Origin: Ceratodon purpureus | Taxonomy: Eukaryota; Streptophyta; Bryopsida; Pseudoditrichales; Ditrichaceae | Length of the DNA: 64,000 nt | Assembly (NCBI GenBank): GCA_014871385.1 | Contig: CM026422.1 | Location: 13,808,228-13,872,227 of the forward strand | Reading direction: 5' to 3' | Shown here: piece by piece, positions 12,801 to 23,495 of the stretch | Position numbering within the stretch: position 1 is the first letter of the stretch | Layout: each line of letters begins with the position of its first letter | The notes under the pieces: model-generated | What the model saw: only the letters and a program-made list of their open reading frames with translations | The model's database searches: none | Told to the model about the DNA's origin: nothing | Position numbers and translations under genes: made by a program

Positions 12801-13328
12801 ATGCTGAGGCCCGCCGACGGGAACGAGACCTCGGGCGCGTACAAGGTGGCCGTGCTGAACAGGAAGAGGCCGTCGACCCTGGCCCTGTCGAGACAAAAGT
12901 TGCCCAACCTGCCTGGGACGTCGATCGACAACGTGCTGCTGGGTGCGTACGCGATTTCTGACGACTCGAAGGACAACAAGCCGGACGTGATCCTGATGGC
13001 TTCCGGTTCGGAGCTGGAGATCGCCGCCAAGGCTGCAGATGTCCTGAGGGGGGAGGGCAAGACGGTGAAGGTGGTGTCGTTCGTGTGCTGGGAGCTGTTC
13101 GAGGAGCAGAGCGCGGAGTACAAGGAGAAGTTGTTGCCGTCTTCTGTGACGGCCCGTGTGTCGGTGGAGGCCGGTGCTACGTTCGGTTGGGAGAGGTACG
13201 TCGGGCTGGAGGGCAGGGCCATCGGAGTGGACCACTTCGGTGCGAGTGCCCCGGCCAACATCCTGTACAAGGAGTTTGGAATCACCGTGGACAACGTGGT
13301 GGCGAAGGCGAAGGAGGTGATGGCCTGA
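9888..13328 (+). CDS. TKL: Transketolase, chloroplast type, left copy (six exons)
   Basis: Transketolase is a thiamine-diphosphate enzyme that moves two-carbon units between sugar phosphates in the Calvin cycle and the pentose phosphate pathway; the plastid form acts in the stroma. Exons joined at GT-AG borders in consistent phase are 9888-10329, 10575-10627, 11025-11221, 11435-11866, 12043-12196 and 12366-13328, giving 746 residues, the usual length. The Ala/Arg/Val-rich first 75 residues look like a transit peptide. Visible motifs are [10 protein letters not shown], the cofactor site GDGCNMEG (236-243), [18 protein letters not shown] (457-462) and FGVREHAMG with the catalytic Glu at about 492. 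No disabling change is seen. The gene converges on its twin at 31524-34964. Coding exons are very GC-rich compared with the surroundings. Confidence 0.97.
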
Positions 13329-13965
13329 AGGCGGGATAGCATCGAATGAGTGTAGCCGTGGGTGGTGTCTGTTAGTTATTCAGTTGTAGGGGAACGTAAG
13401 CTAGCGACGACGTCTGTAAGCAGAGGGGAGTTCTATTTTTTGGGAGCAATGGAGACTATAAAGTAGCGACAGATCTGGTTGCGTTAGGCAATTCGGCCTT
13501 GGAATGTGTAGACGGCTAAATGTCCTTCGGGTCCTGGAATCGGAGAGATGATAGGGTCGCTGGATGGCTGCTGCCGCATCAGTACCACGGAGCGATAAGA
13601 TGAGCATTGTTTCCGCAATGGACAGGGCCAGGCCCAGGAGTTGATCCTTGGCCTGGTTGCCCACTGGCAAGCTGAGGCATGTATGGTGCCGACAAGTAGG
13701 AGTCTGCTAGCGTGCTGCTTTGCGAAGTTAGAATCCCAGAGCAGGATCATTTTGCAGTAAAAAGTGTGAAATATACGTATTCCTCCATGTACCTTGTACT
13801 GCATGGCACCGTTTGGTCTGCATTGAATAATTTTCGTTGGGTTTGCAAACTTGAAGCGAATGGGTGTCCCATGGTTTCGAGTGAATATGTTCAGTTAGAG
13901 GCCACTGGAGACAGAATGTGTGGTACGAGCAGTGAGTTTTAGGATATGCGCACCCTGGCTCAAAG
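13329..13965 (+). other. Transketolase 3' UTR and downstream DNA, left arm
   Basis: This is the stretch after the stop codon. Open frames on both strands are short and resemble nothing known. It probably contains the 3' UTR; no clear polyadenylation hexamer is placed. The mirror in the right arm is 30887-31523. Confidence 0.4.
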
Positions 13966-14266
13966 CACTTGGACAGGACATCCCCCAGGCTGGGACTTAC
14001 CGAGTGCCACGAGCGTTTTTCGGAGGGGCAGGGTTGATGAGCCCTTAGTTTTTGGTTTTTTATTTTAAAATTCCTAAGGGTGTCCCTCCAAATTAATTTG
14101 GGGCCGCAGGCCCCATTTTTGAATTCAAAATTACCAAAAATGGCCTGGGGAGGTCCAAATTGAAAATTTCATGGTTTTGGGAGGAAAAAGCCAACCAATG
14201 GGAGGGGCTCCTAAAAACGCTCGTAGCACTAGGTAAGTCCCAGCCTGGGGATGTCCTGTCCACGCC
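13966..14266. mobile_element. MULE-like MITE, left arm
   Basis: Inverted ends share GGACAGGACATCCC followed by CAGGCTGGGACTTACC (one end has an extra C), and similarity continues through AGTGC-ACGAGCGTTTTT. The outermost four bases do not match. The nine-base word GGCTCAAAG directly flanks the element at 13957-13965 and 14267-14275. A 9-bp target duplication with long terminal inverted repeats points to the Mutator superfamily. There is no coding capacity. It is present at the same place in the right arm, so it predates the duplication or was copied by conversion. Confidence 0.75.
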
Positions 14267-14275
14267 GGCTCAAAG

Positions 14276-15730
14276 GGTCTGCTGTGGTCGGAGTTGACGA
14301 GGAGTTTCTACTGCCGAACTCGGTTGTGGCACATTTGCTCACCATTGTCTGTTTAGAGGTAATTCGAGACGTGGGTTTCGGGGTTTGACGTCTGGAGTTA
14401 TTTGGACAGCAGGTTTTACCTGACTTGGGTTGTGCTAGTGTTCGGTGAGCCAGCTTGCAGATTTCGTGTCTTAATCTTTCGTTGAAATTGTATCGAGCTG
14501 CTCCGACTCTTGGACACAGAAGTCTGAAACTTGCATCCGTCTGTAATGTAATGGAGTCACTTATAAATTGCACCAATTGCTCTCCCATCTAAATCTTACA
14601 ACATGTTTCAGTTTTAGAACACGTGCTTGACCCATTCTAGCTACCGACACAATGTACTTCGCAAAATACAACACTCATGATCAACTCCCAAAGAACTACA
14701 AGTTCCGTTGGCTCCTTCAACTCCATGATATGCAGGCTAAATGAGGCGCGGTTGCCGCAGGAGTGGTCATGGCAGGAATGATTTTTGCAGGAGTAGCAAA
14801 GTTCTGACGATGATCTTCTACTGTTCTATGAGCAGGCCCTGTAATTCGTGGGGGAGTGCTCTGCTGTGCTCACCGAGCGTGTCAGAGCTTCACCAGCGCC
14901 TCAGAGCTTTGTGAGCCAGAATAGTCGATCGGACCAATTCGTCCAGTTGAGTTTTATCTTCAATGGTCATATCTACGGCACACGATTAACTATGTAAAAC
15001 CGTTGAGCTCTTGATCATTGTAGTATTCTAAAGGTTGCCTGATGATTGGGGGCCTTCAGCCGGGGCAGAGGTGAAGGAAGGTCAAATTAAACTGAAGGCA
15101 GTCAGATTTTATAGATTTGTGGGTGGCGCAATCCCTGTGTTTACCACTGGTAGCCATGAACATCTAATTCGTAATGAGATGCAATTGGTGGCAAGATGGG
15201 GCGAAGTAAATCTAGAGAATGCCGAATAGCGAGGTTCCATATTTGCTCTAGGTGACCCCTTCTATTTCGTAGGTACAATGGCAGCTAGTTAACATGTGCA
15301 TCAGTGCACATTGGTTTATGAGGGGATCAATATAGCTCCGACGTGACGTTGGCTACATATTCAATCACGAGGCGTGACTGCTTTCAAGGAAGCGACAGCC
15401 ATGGGATTCTGCGTGACTCAGGAGTAGGGTCGATTGTCTGTTTTGATGTTAGTCAATGGGACGGGAAAGCTAGAATGGAATGTGTAAGGTGGGAGAAACA
15501 AAGTTTTTCTCAAACCATCCAAGACAAGCTTCAGCTCGTCCGGAATGATCAGTACGTCGCTGTGCGCATGCAGTCTAGCATTGAGTCATAGAGTACGGTA
15601 ACTTGAGTTGAGGTCATTGCGAGATAAAAGGCTTCATGTTTCCCTGACTCGGCACTGGTTGCAAGGTAAGGTGCGCGTGGGACAGACAGGTGGGGAAGGA
15701 GAAGAAATGTAAACGTAAACCAGTTTGATG
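14276..15730. other. Unassigned arm DNA between MITE and U2 cluster
   Basis: No frame with recognisable content. Two of the arm-to-arm mismatches flank or fall in this region (14084 just before, 15231 inside). The right-arm mirror is 29122-30576. Confidence 0.4.
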
Positions 15731-15806
15731 ACAATTGGCCCATAAGGATGTGAGGCAGGTTAGCAGGCTCCGGAGCGTAAGAAGGGTGGGGTGCGGGGGG
15801 AGAGGT
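15731..15806 (+). promoter_or_regulatory. U2a snRNA promoter
   Basis: About 75 bases upstream of U2a align closely with the bases upstream of U2b. GGCCCATAAGGATG occupies the position of the plant snRNA upstream sequence element (consensus RTCCCACATCG, about 70 bases before the start) but is a poorer match than the U2b version. No TATA box lies near -30; TAAGAAGGGTGGGGTGCGG is there instead. Confidence 0.55.
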
Positions 15807-15999
15807 ATACCTTTCTCGGCCTTTTGGCTAAGATCAAGTGTAGTATCTGTTCTTATCAGTTTAATATCTGATACGAGGGACATCGTCCCTCATGATATTA
15901 ATCTAATTTTCCTCGGGTGCGGGTTCCATCTGCCAGCTTGCTGCCTGGTCCCGCGAGAGTCGCCTTGGTGTTGCACTACCTCCATGGCTGGCGCATCCC
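15807..15999 (+). ncRNA. U2: U2 spliceosomal snRNA, copy U2a, left arm
   Basis: The sequence begins ATACCTTTCTCGGCC as in plant U2. It contains the branch-site-pairing GTAGTA within AAGTGTAGTATCTGTTC, the stem-loop IIa CGAGGGACATCGTCCCTC, an Sm-like TCTAATTTTCC, a GC-rich stem-loop III and a terminal stem-loop with TTGCACTACCTCC. Length is about 193 nt, normal for plant U2. U2 pairs with the intron branch point during splicing. The end is placed by homology of the last stem-loop. The antisense frame covering it is not a protein. Confidence 0.95.
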
Positions 16000-16800
16000 T
16001 GTACCTCTGCCCTCCGGTAGGGGTTCCAAACGAAAACCTAAACAGGATCAATTCCTGTCGTTGGATGGGAGCTTTCGTGGGGTGTGCTGTTCTGCACTTT
16101 CAAATCATGGCGTTGAATTCTGACGTGTGGTCTTCGGCATCGAAGTGTGTTGTCTATGTTAGAAACATAATTTGCTATCCTGACGCATAGAACGCTGGGA
16201 AACATGTGGAGCAAAACAAAATCATACCTCTGCTAGTACTCATGCAATATCCTTCCGGGTTATCTGGAAGGAATCATGGTATTGTGACACCATGGGTAAG
16301 ATAGAGGGAGCCTGTTCCTTGTGTCAGTGCATTGGCAACATGAGGCTCTGCCTGTTGCTTCTAATGCATGGAGGAACGTATTGACGTGCCTCAGCTGCAC
16401 TAGGATCAAACGAATTAGTAACTGGCATTATGTGTAACCATTCCTTCTTCGGTTGTGCCAGTATGTATTGCCACATGATTCTTTGCAGTACTGAGCTGCG
16501 GATAGGACAGCTTTCGTTGCAATGGAGCGCGTTGCGGTCATGCGGTCCGAAGGGTAACTTGTGCCTCAGAGTATGTGCTATGCCCCTTGTGCCAAGCATG
16601 AGCAAATGCCTGGACTTCTTGCACAGCTCGCTGCTAATTTGATCCGAGCAGGAAAGTCGCACGCATGCATGAAGCCATTGCCAGTCAGTGCTCGAAATTT
16701 GCAGCAATGCTTTATAAGTTTTGAATCCGAGGAAGCGAGTCTCGGAGGGTGAGTCAAAAGAGGACAGTGAACGCAATTTAAGTTGAACGACGAGGGACCG
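16000..16800. other. Spacer between the two tandem U2 genes, left arm
   Basis: No recognisable gene. The U2 genes start 1072 bases apart. CCAAACGAAAACC, about 30 bases past U2a, corresponds in position to CCAATAGAAACCC past U2b; this shared motif may be the snRNA 3'-end box, though it matches the plant consensus only loosely. A 163-residue antisense frame (16324-16815) overlaps the U2b promoter and has no family resemblance. Confidence 0.4.
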
Positions 16801-16808
16801 TGGAGATT

Positions 16809-16878
16809 GTCCCACAAGGATGGGAGGCAGGTGAGCAGGCTCCGGAGGCTAAGAAGGGTGGGGTGCGGGGGCAGAGGT
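16809..16878 (+). promoter_or_regulatory. U2b snRNA promoter with upstream sequence element
   Basis: GTCCCACAAGG at 16809-16819 matches the first eight positions of the plant snRNA USE (RTCCCACATCG) and starts 70 bases before the U2b start, the expected distance. The -30 position again shows TAAGAAGGGTGGGG rather than a TATA box, the same as in U2a. Confidence 0.65.
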
Positions 16879-17071
16879 ATACCTTTCTCGGCCTTTTGGC
16901 TAAGATCAAGTGTAGTATCTGTTCTTATCAGTTTAATATCTGATACGAGGGACATCGTCCCTCATGATATTAATCTAATTTTTCTCGGGTGCGGGTTCCA
17001 TCCGGCAGCTTGCTGCCCGGACCCGCGAGCGTCGCCTTGGTTTTGCACTACCTCCTCGGCTGGCGCAGCCC
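16879..17071 (+). ncRNA. U2: U2 spliceosomal snRNA, copy U2b, left arm
   Basis: The first half is identical to U2a through the branch-site-pairing region, stem-loop IIa and Sm site. Stem-loop III differs by compensating-looking changes (CCGGCAG-CTGCCCGG against CTGCCAG-CTGCCTGG), and stem-loop IV has CCTCCTCGGCTGG. Length is 193 nt. Its upstream element matches the plant snRNA USE better than that of U2a. Its 3' part plus flank was copied into the spacer at 18717-19006. Confidence 0.95.
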
Positions 17072-17568
17072 TCTCCCTCTTCTGAGGGACCCAATAGAAA
17101 CCCAACCCGCATCAATATTCTTTATAAGATTTCAAGCTGCGTGATGCGAATGACCACTGTCTGGTTGTTTTGCATCCAAGTATCACGACATCCTTCACTA
17201 TTTTTACGTACTGGTGACATACATTTGTTTGGTGAAATGCATAGCTTGAGTATGGCACAGCTCTAATTCGCATGTCGACTTGTTCTTAATGTGGACCTTT
17301 GGCGGTTTCAATGACACTTTCCTGTATTCTGTGGCAGCGAAGTGTCACGGCACACGAGCATGCCAGTGGCATGGGAAGCACTGAATCATGAAGGATGCCC
17401 TGACGATCGTCACAAACTGCGCAGTGTCCTCTCAAGCCGCATCCGCATCATCACAGAAGAGTGTCGCATCCTCATCACTGCCTTGTATCAAATTCTAAGT
17501 TCCTTCTTTTCCACATCTAGTACTAGTAATTCCACTTCATCTCACTTATACATTCATCAAAATTGCAG

Positions 17569-17961
17569 CTCTTCTAGCTGCAGTCCGGAAGGTGTCACTC
17601 AAAGATCTGACAGCAGGAATTGCCAAAGGCTTTGCATCTCCTAGGTATCCAAGAACTTTCATCACAGAATAGAATGTTAAAGGTTTGAAATCAGTTTACC
17701 ACTTGCAGAATAGCTTAATCAATCAAGGAGAGAATTGTGTTTTAGTGACTGCAGGAAGGAAACATTGCAACCTTCTTTATTGAGCACTTTTGTATGACGA
17801 TAATGCTCTTGTTGAATCTGATCCATTTTGACTGCTTCAATACAGTTGGAAGGTACCTATGACAGTTGCTTCGGGCATGAGTGACAAGCATTTGCCCAAG
17901 TCGGAAGCACAGAGCTTCATGAAGAGTAACCTAAGCGTTCTAAAGGCAGCCATGCTTGATG
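17569..17961 (+). CDS. Two exons of an unrecognised gene, left arm
   Basis: Exon 17569-17644 is preceded by CAG and followed by GT; exon 17846-17961 is preceded by ACAG and followed by GT. The reading phase is consistent across the junction (AG|T gives Ser). The peptide contains AAVRKVSLKDLTAGIAKG and then MTVASGMSDKHLPKSEAQ. This looks like genuine protein-coding sequence, but I do not recognise the family. No start or stop is assignable. It may belong to the same broken gene as the zinc-cluster frame at 18525-18716, which continues into the spacer on the right side. It is duplicated exactly in the right arm. Confidence 0.5.
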
Positions 17962-18716
17962 GTACCTTTCCTTTCTTGATATACATTTTGGGGCCTTTCC
18001 TTAGTCTTAGTACACACCAGTGTAAATCCTAGGATTTTAGGTGTGGTGCTAAGGTGGCTACAAAGAATACATTAGAACCAAATTTTTGGCTTCATTAATT
18101 TTTTTTATGAAGAAGTCCTTTGGCGATCCTTGTTTGTTCTTCACTAATTTTAAGCATTATGTAGTATTATGTAACTCGACGCCTCAAGAGTGAGCAATAA
18201 GGCCAACTTGTTGAGGGAATGATGGCTCTATCCAAGTTACCTATTGGGTATTTTCTGGCTTTGACCAACGAGTGATTTAAGGTCTTTGGAGCCAAATATA
18301 GTAAATAGCTATTTTTAAATAGTAAACCTGGATACAACGAACTCGTTTGCACTAGCGGACTGTCTGAGGACGTTATCCAAAGCAATCAAAATTCAATTAT
18401 CTTGTTTTAATTCGTAAATGCTCTTGAAAATTTCAGGCTCAAACTACCTTTTAATACCTCTTTGTAAAGCAAGCTGGTTTTTTTGTTTCATAACATTCTT
18501 TTGCAATTTCAATCATAGGATCTTATAATTAACTCATCAAAAAGTTATTGGAAGGATGTGGAGGACGTCTACAAGCTATTACAAAAAGTAGACAATATAT
18601 TGTATGTCCAATATGTGAGCCAAAGAGAACTTTGGATTACTCTGAGCATTCCAAAGGAATTATGAATTTTTAGTTATGCCAAAAATTTGTGATATCAAGT
18701 ATTGAAGAATTTCATA
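17962..18716 (+). pseudogene. Left-arm end of the degenerate zinc-cluster gene
   Basis: From about 18525 the plus strand reads LLEGCGGRLQAITKSRQ, then a CPIC, SEHSKG, LCQKF arrangement, with an in-frame stop just before LCQKF. The frame is cut at 18716 by the palindrome junction. In the right arm the same frame continues past the junction. The AT-rich DNA before it shows no exon I can support. Confidence 0.5.
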
Positions 18717-19006
18717 GTGTAGTATCTGTTCTTATCAGTTTAATATCTGATACGAGGGACATTGTCCCTCATGATATTAATCTAATTTTTCTCGGGTGCG
18801 GGTTCCATCTGGCAGCTTGCTGCCCGGACCCGCGAGCGTCGCCTTGGTTTTGCACTACCTCCTCGGCTGGCGCAGCCCTCTCCCTCTTCTGAGGGACCCG
18901 ATAGAAACCCAACCCGCATCAATATTCTTTATAAGATTTCAAGCTGCGTGATGCGAATGACCACTGTCTGGTTGTTTTGCATCCAAGTATCACGACATCC
19001 TTCACT
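18717..19006 (+). repeat. Templated fragment of U2b (3' part of U2 plus 3' flank)
   Basis: These 290 bases match 16910-17199 with no indels and three substitutions (in stem-loop IIa, stem-loop III and the 3' flank). It starts at U2 nucleotide 32, so the 5' domain and promoter are missing and it cannot be a working U2 gene; the U2 part ends at about 18878. It sits between the left arm and the 3' end of the Copia pol gene. It has no counterpart at the right junction. Confidence 0.95.
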
Positions 19007-19008
19007 GT

Positions 19009-22000
19009 TTAGCTTGAATAGGCTTCTTGAACACCAAGTTTAATTAGGCAAACTTCGTGTTTTTCTTTTGTTAAACTTTTAGTAAATATATCCGCAATAT
19101 TCTCTGAAGTGTGACAATATTCAATTTGTACTTTATTATCTTGTACTATCTCTCTTATAAAATGATGTTGTATCTCAATATGTTTAGTTCTTGCATGGAA
19201 TTGTGGATTGTGGGTTAAAGCTATAGTGCTTTTATTGTCACATTTAATGACAGTAGGTAAAAGTTGAGGAAACTGAAGATCAGCCATTAAGCTTCTTAAC
19301 CATAAGGCTTCTTTACAAGTTTCAGTTGCTGCTTTATACTCTGCTTCTGTACTTGAAAGAGCTACTGTTTGTTGTCTTTTGCTACTCCAGCATATAGCAC
19401 CATTAGCGAGAATAAATGTATAGCCTGATGTAGACTTTCTCCCATCAATCTCCCCAGCCCAATCAACATCTGTATAACCTACTAAAGTTGTAGGGTCATT
19501 TATTTGATTGGGAAGTAAGCCATAAGTGATACCTTTATTTGATGTGCCTTGTAGATACCGAAATATTCTTTTTACAGCAAGCCAATGTGTTCTTCCAGGG
19601 TTGGAGCTATGCTGACTCACTTCTCCCACTGCATAGGCCAAGTCTGGACGTGTAATGTAACTAGCGTAAGTAATAGTACCAACAGCATTGGCATAAGGAA
19701 TGTGGGACATTTCTTGTTTCTCTTCATCAGTTTGGGGACTTTGTGATTTAGATAATTTCATGTTCACCTCAAGTGGTGTAGAGATGGGATGACAATTAAT
19801 CATATTAAAGCGTCGAAGGATTGAGATTATATATTTATGTTGGTGAATAGTAATAGTACGTTGAAGCCAATTTCGTTTAATATGAATGCCCAAGAGATAG
19901 TGAATAGAACCATGGTCTGTCATTTCAAATGCTTTGAACAATTGCATTTTAATTTTTGTAATAAGGGATAAGTTATTGGAAACTAAAATGGCATCATCAA
20001 CGTAGATGGCAAGGAGTATAAATTCCTTTGTAAAAAATTGAATGTATACATTGGAATCTGCTTTAATAGGAGAAAAGCCAATGGAGAATAGATAGGTTTG
20101 AAATTTGAAGTACCACACACGAGCAGCTTGTTTTAATCCATAGAGACTACGATTTAGTCGACAAACTTTATTTGGAGAATCTGGTTGAACATAGCCTTCC
20201 GGTTGTCGCATAAAAATAAGCTCATTTAAATTGCCATACAAAAAGGCAGTCTTCACATCTAATTGGTGAATCTCCCAATCATGAACAGCAGATAAGGCTA
20301 ATAAAACACGAATAGAGGTGATTTTAACAACAGGGGAAAAAGTGTCAGTGTAATCAACTCCATGGATTTGGGAATATCCTTTGGCAACAAGCCTAGCTTT
20401 GAAACGCTCAACCGAACCATCAGATTTATATTTGACAGTATAAATCCATTTATTATTAATAGCTTTTCGTGTTGGAGGAAGGTCAACTAGGTCCCATGTA
20501 TTATTTTTGATTAAAGAAAAATATTCATTGTCCATTGCAACTTGCCATTGTTTGCACTCAGGACTTTGAAGGGCTTCATTGTATGTTAAAGGTTCAATAA
20601 TAGAAGCTTGGCTTGAGGCATGAATGGTATGAATATTTGCATACTTGGGATTAGGCTTGTAAGTTCTACCAAAACTAGAGGTAGTCTTAAAGGGTGGTCT
20701 TGGTGTTTTAGAGGTATTTTTGCTAGATGGTTTTGGAGGGGGCTTAGGAGGAGACCACTTAGGAAGAGGTGTTGTTTGAGAGGGTGAAGAAGTATCTTGA
20801 CAAATTTCGTCAATAGAACAATTTTGAGAATGAATGGAATGAGGTGATGATGGCTCACTAGATGCAGAAGAAAATAATGGGGTTACTGGAGATTGGAAAC
20901 TCTAGATAGGAGATTGTTCAATCTGAGTGACCGGTGGATTTACTAAAGGTGGAGGAGCTTGGATAGGTTGGTAAGTTGGATGGGTTAAACTTGTGAATTG
21001 TACAACATCAAAATCTGATGGAGGCAAAAGATTATGAGTTGTGGGTTTAGAAAACGAACTAGGAAGGTGTTCGTTGAAAACAACATCACGACTTATGATT
21101 ATCTTCTTTGTAAAAGGATTATATAAGCGATATCCCTTCACTTCTTGGCTATAACCCACAAAAATACATTTTTGACTTTTAGAGTCAAATTTCTTCCGCT
21201 TGGCTTTAGGATTGTGAACAAAGGCATCACATCCAAAAATGCGGAAGAAATGAATTGAAGGGAGACGACCGGTCCATACTTCAAGAGGAGTTTGATTCTT
21301 TAAGGCTTTTGTTGTCAAGCAATTTTGTATATAATTTGCTGTCTTAATGGCTTCACCCCAAAAAGGAGAAGGGAGGGCAGCTGCTTGAAGCATGCATTGG
21401 GCGGATTCTACAAGGGTCCGATTCTTTCGTTCTGCAACGCCGTTTTGTTGCGGGGTGTATGTTGCTGTGAGTTGATGTAGAATACCATTATTTGTACAAA
21501 TCTTTTTAAAAGCATTTGACATATATTCGGTACCATTATCTGTGCGGATAATTTTAAGCTTATTAGAAGTTTGGTTTTCAACCAAAGCTTTGTATGCTTG
21601 AAAGCAAGTAATCACTTCAGATTTTCTCTTCAATAAATAGACTATAGAATATCTGCTATAATCATCAATAAAAGTGACGAAATAGAGAGCTCCGCCTAAT
21701 GAATATCCAGGCATAGGGCCACATAGGTCGGAATGTATTAATTCAAGTATTTGTAATGCTCTAAGAGCAAGTTTAGGGAATCTTGGACGTGATTGCTTAC
21801 CATACAAGCAACTTTCAAAAAACTGTAAGGGTTGAAGAGCTTTTTGTGGAAATCCATGTACAATAGCGGATTGTTGCATACGAGAAATCTTTTGTGAATG
21901 GGTATGGCCCAATCTATAATGCCATAGGTGAGAAGGAATTTTAAGATTCAATGATGTGTTGATTTGAGTCGCACATGTCATCTTACAAAAATTTGTTGAA

Positions 22001-23424
22001 ATTAGAATGGGATTAGTTTTTCCCATTAAATAAAGGCCCTCTAGATAAGGTTGGTTCAAAGTAGTAATGGAACCATTGGAACCATGTAAGACCACATCTC
22101 TTTCCGAGAATGTCACTTTGAAACCAAATTGTGTCATTTTACGAACTGAGATAAGATTTTGAGTTAAACCTGGAACATGGTAAACATGGTCAAGTTTTCT
22201 ATCATCCCCATTTACGAGGGTAATTTGTACGGAACCATAGCCAAATATTTCTTGGACTGTATTGTCCCCAAGGTAAACTAATTCATGGGGAGTTAATTGG
22301 GAATAAGTAAGAAACCATTCTCCATGGTAGGTAAGATGGTGGGTAGCCCCCGAATCTAGGTACCATTCATTTGTAAGAACAGGAGTTGTCGAATTAGTGA
22401 CAGTAGTTCGAATAACTCCAACAAATGCTGATGGTCTACTTATATTAGGTGGTTGACCGAGAATTACTTTACCGGCTTGTAAATCGGCATGATATTTTCT
22501 ACAATCCTTCTTATAATGTCCTGGTAATTTGCAATAATTACAAATACCTTTCTTTTTATAAGGAGATTGATAATTAGGATGGCTTAACTGTGAAGAAGTG
22601 CGTTGATTGTTGAATCTGGGTCGTTGACCCATTGGAATTTTACTGACTCTGTTACTCCCACTGGAACTAGGCCTGTTTTGATTAAAACTACCTTGACTGG
22701 TGTTGCCTTGATTTCTGGAATAGCCACCCTGCGAATTAAAATGAGAAAATCTATTAAGTGAAGATTTTACTCCTGTCCACAAGGCTGTGGGCACTTCGCC
22801 GTGGCTAGTGGAAACCCCACTTTTCTTCCGTCTAAGATCCTCATGTAGGATCTTGGAGATAACATCTTGAACTGTCAGAGGTGTATTACTCAACGCCTGT
22901 ATGATTGATTCATACGATTCTGGCAAACTTGCCAATAAAGTTTCTACTTGATCTTCTTCACTATAGACCAATCCAAGTGTGGCTAATTCTTCTAGCAACA
23001 ATTTAAATTCGTGAATATGATTGGTTACATTTTCACCATCGGTCATTCGAAAATTGACATATTTTCGACGTAGAAAACAACGATTCATTACATCTTTATT
23101 CTGGAATATTTTCTCCAATTGTAACCAATTTAAGTGAGCAGTGTCTAAGGTCAAATGACCAAGACATATGTTTTTGACGTTCTCAATCAAGATTGATTGA
23201 GCAATTTCGTCTTTTTCTTCCCATTCCTTAATAGATCCAGGACCAGTAGCTGGTGGATTTGTCACGGTACCGCCTGGAGAAGTGGTACCTCGTGGTTTGA
23301 TTTCGTTTCCATTAGCAATTCGCCATACTTTCTCTTTCTTTAATAAATGAGTAATGCGAATTCTCCAAGTAATATAATTATCAAGAGATAATTTCTCTAC
23401 GTTATTTATTTTATTAAAATCCAT
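19009..23424 (-). pseudogene. Copia gag-pol polyprotein interrupted by one amber codon
   Basis: One frame of 1472 codons runs through gag, a CCHC zinc knuckle (CNYCKLPGHYKKDC, about residue 293), protease (DSGATHH, about 355), integrase with the D-D-E core (RTDNGTEY, NGVAERKN), reverse transcriptase with YVDD (about 1140) and RNase H (SSTEAEY). An in-frame TAG at 20902-20904, between integrase and reverse transcriptase, splits it into 840- and 508-residue pieces whose frame agrees. The integrase zinc motif has FESC where C-x2-C is usual, so one metal ligand is missing. Domain order (integrase before reverse transcriptase) defines the Copia type. Confidence 0.93.
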
Positions 23425-23495
23425 AATTAATTTATCTAAATTATGAATACATAATTCATAGAATATATAAAGTATTCATGATGAGAATCTCTGGT

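Larger units (their letters stand above)
9706..18716 (+). repeat. Palindrome left arm (9.0 kb)
   Basis: The arm is the reverse complement of 26136-35154. From 9763 to 18716 every position x pairs with 44852-x without any indel. Differences I found are single bases at 9727, 9863, 9868, 9870, 9879, 10037, 14084 and 15231, plus (CT)7 against (CT)11 at 9749-9762. The arm carries the transketolase gene, a MITE, two U2 snRNA genes and two unassigned exons. It ends at 18716, where the next base begins a U2 fragment. The mismatch list comes from reading by eye and may miss a few. Confidence 0.95.

Noticed and set aside
12210-13235. 341-residue minus-strand frame over transketolase exon 6 (mirror at 31617-32642)
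   Set aside because: It is a shadow frame caused by GC-rich codon use; low-complexity His/Arg/Pro/Leu composition and no family.
16324-16815. 163-residue antisense frame between the U2 genes
   Set aside because: It overlaps the U2b promoter, has no domain, and its conservation in the right arm follows from arm identity alone.
19009-20535. Treating the Copia reverse transcriptase part as a separate gene with its own start
   Set aside because: The 366 bases up to the amber codon stay in the same frame, so this is one interrupted polyprotein.
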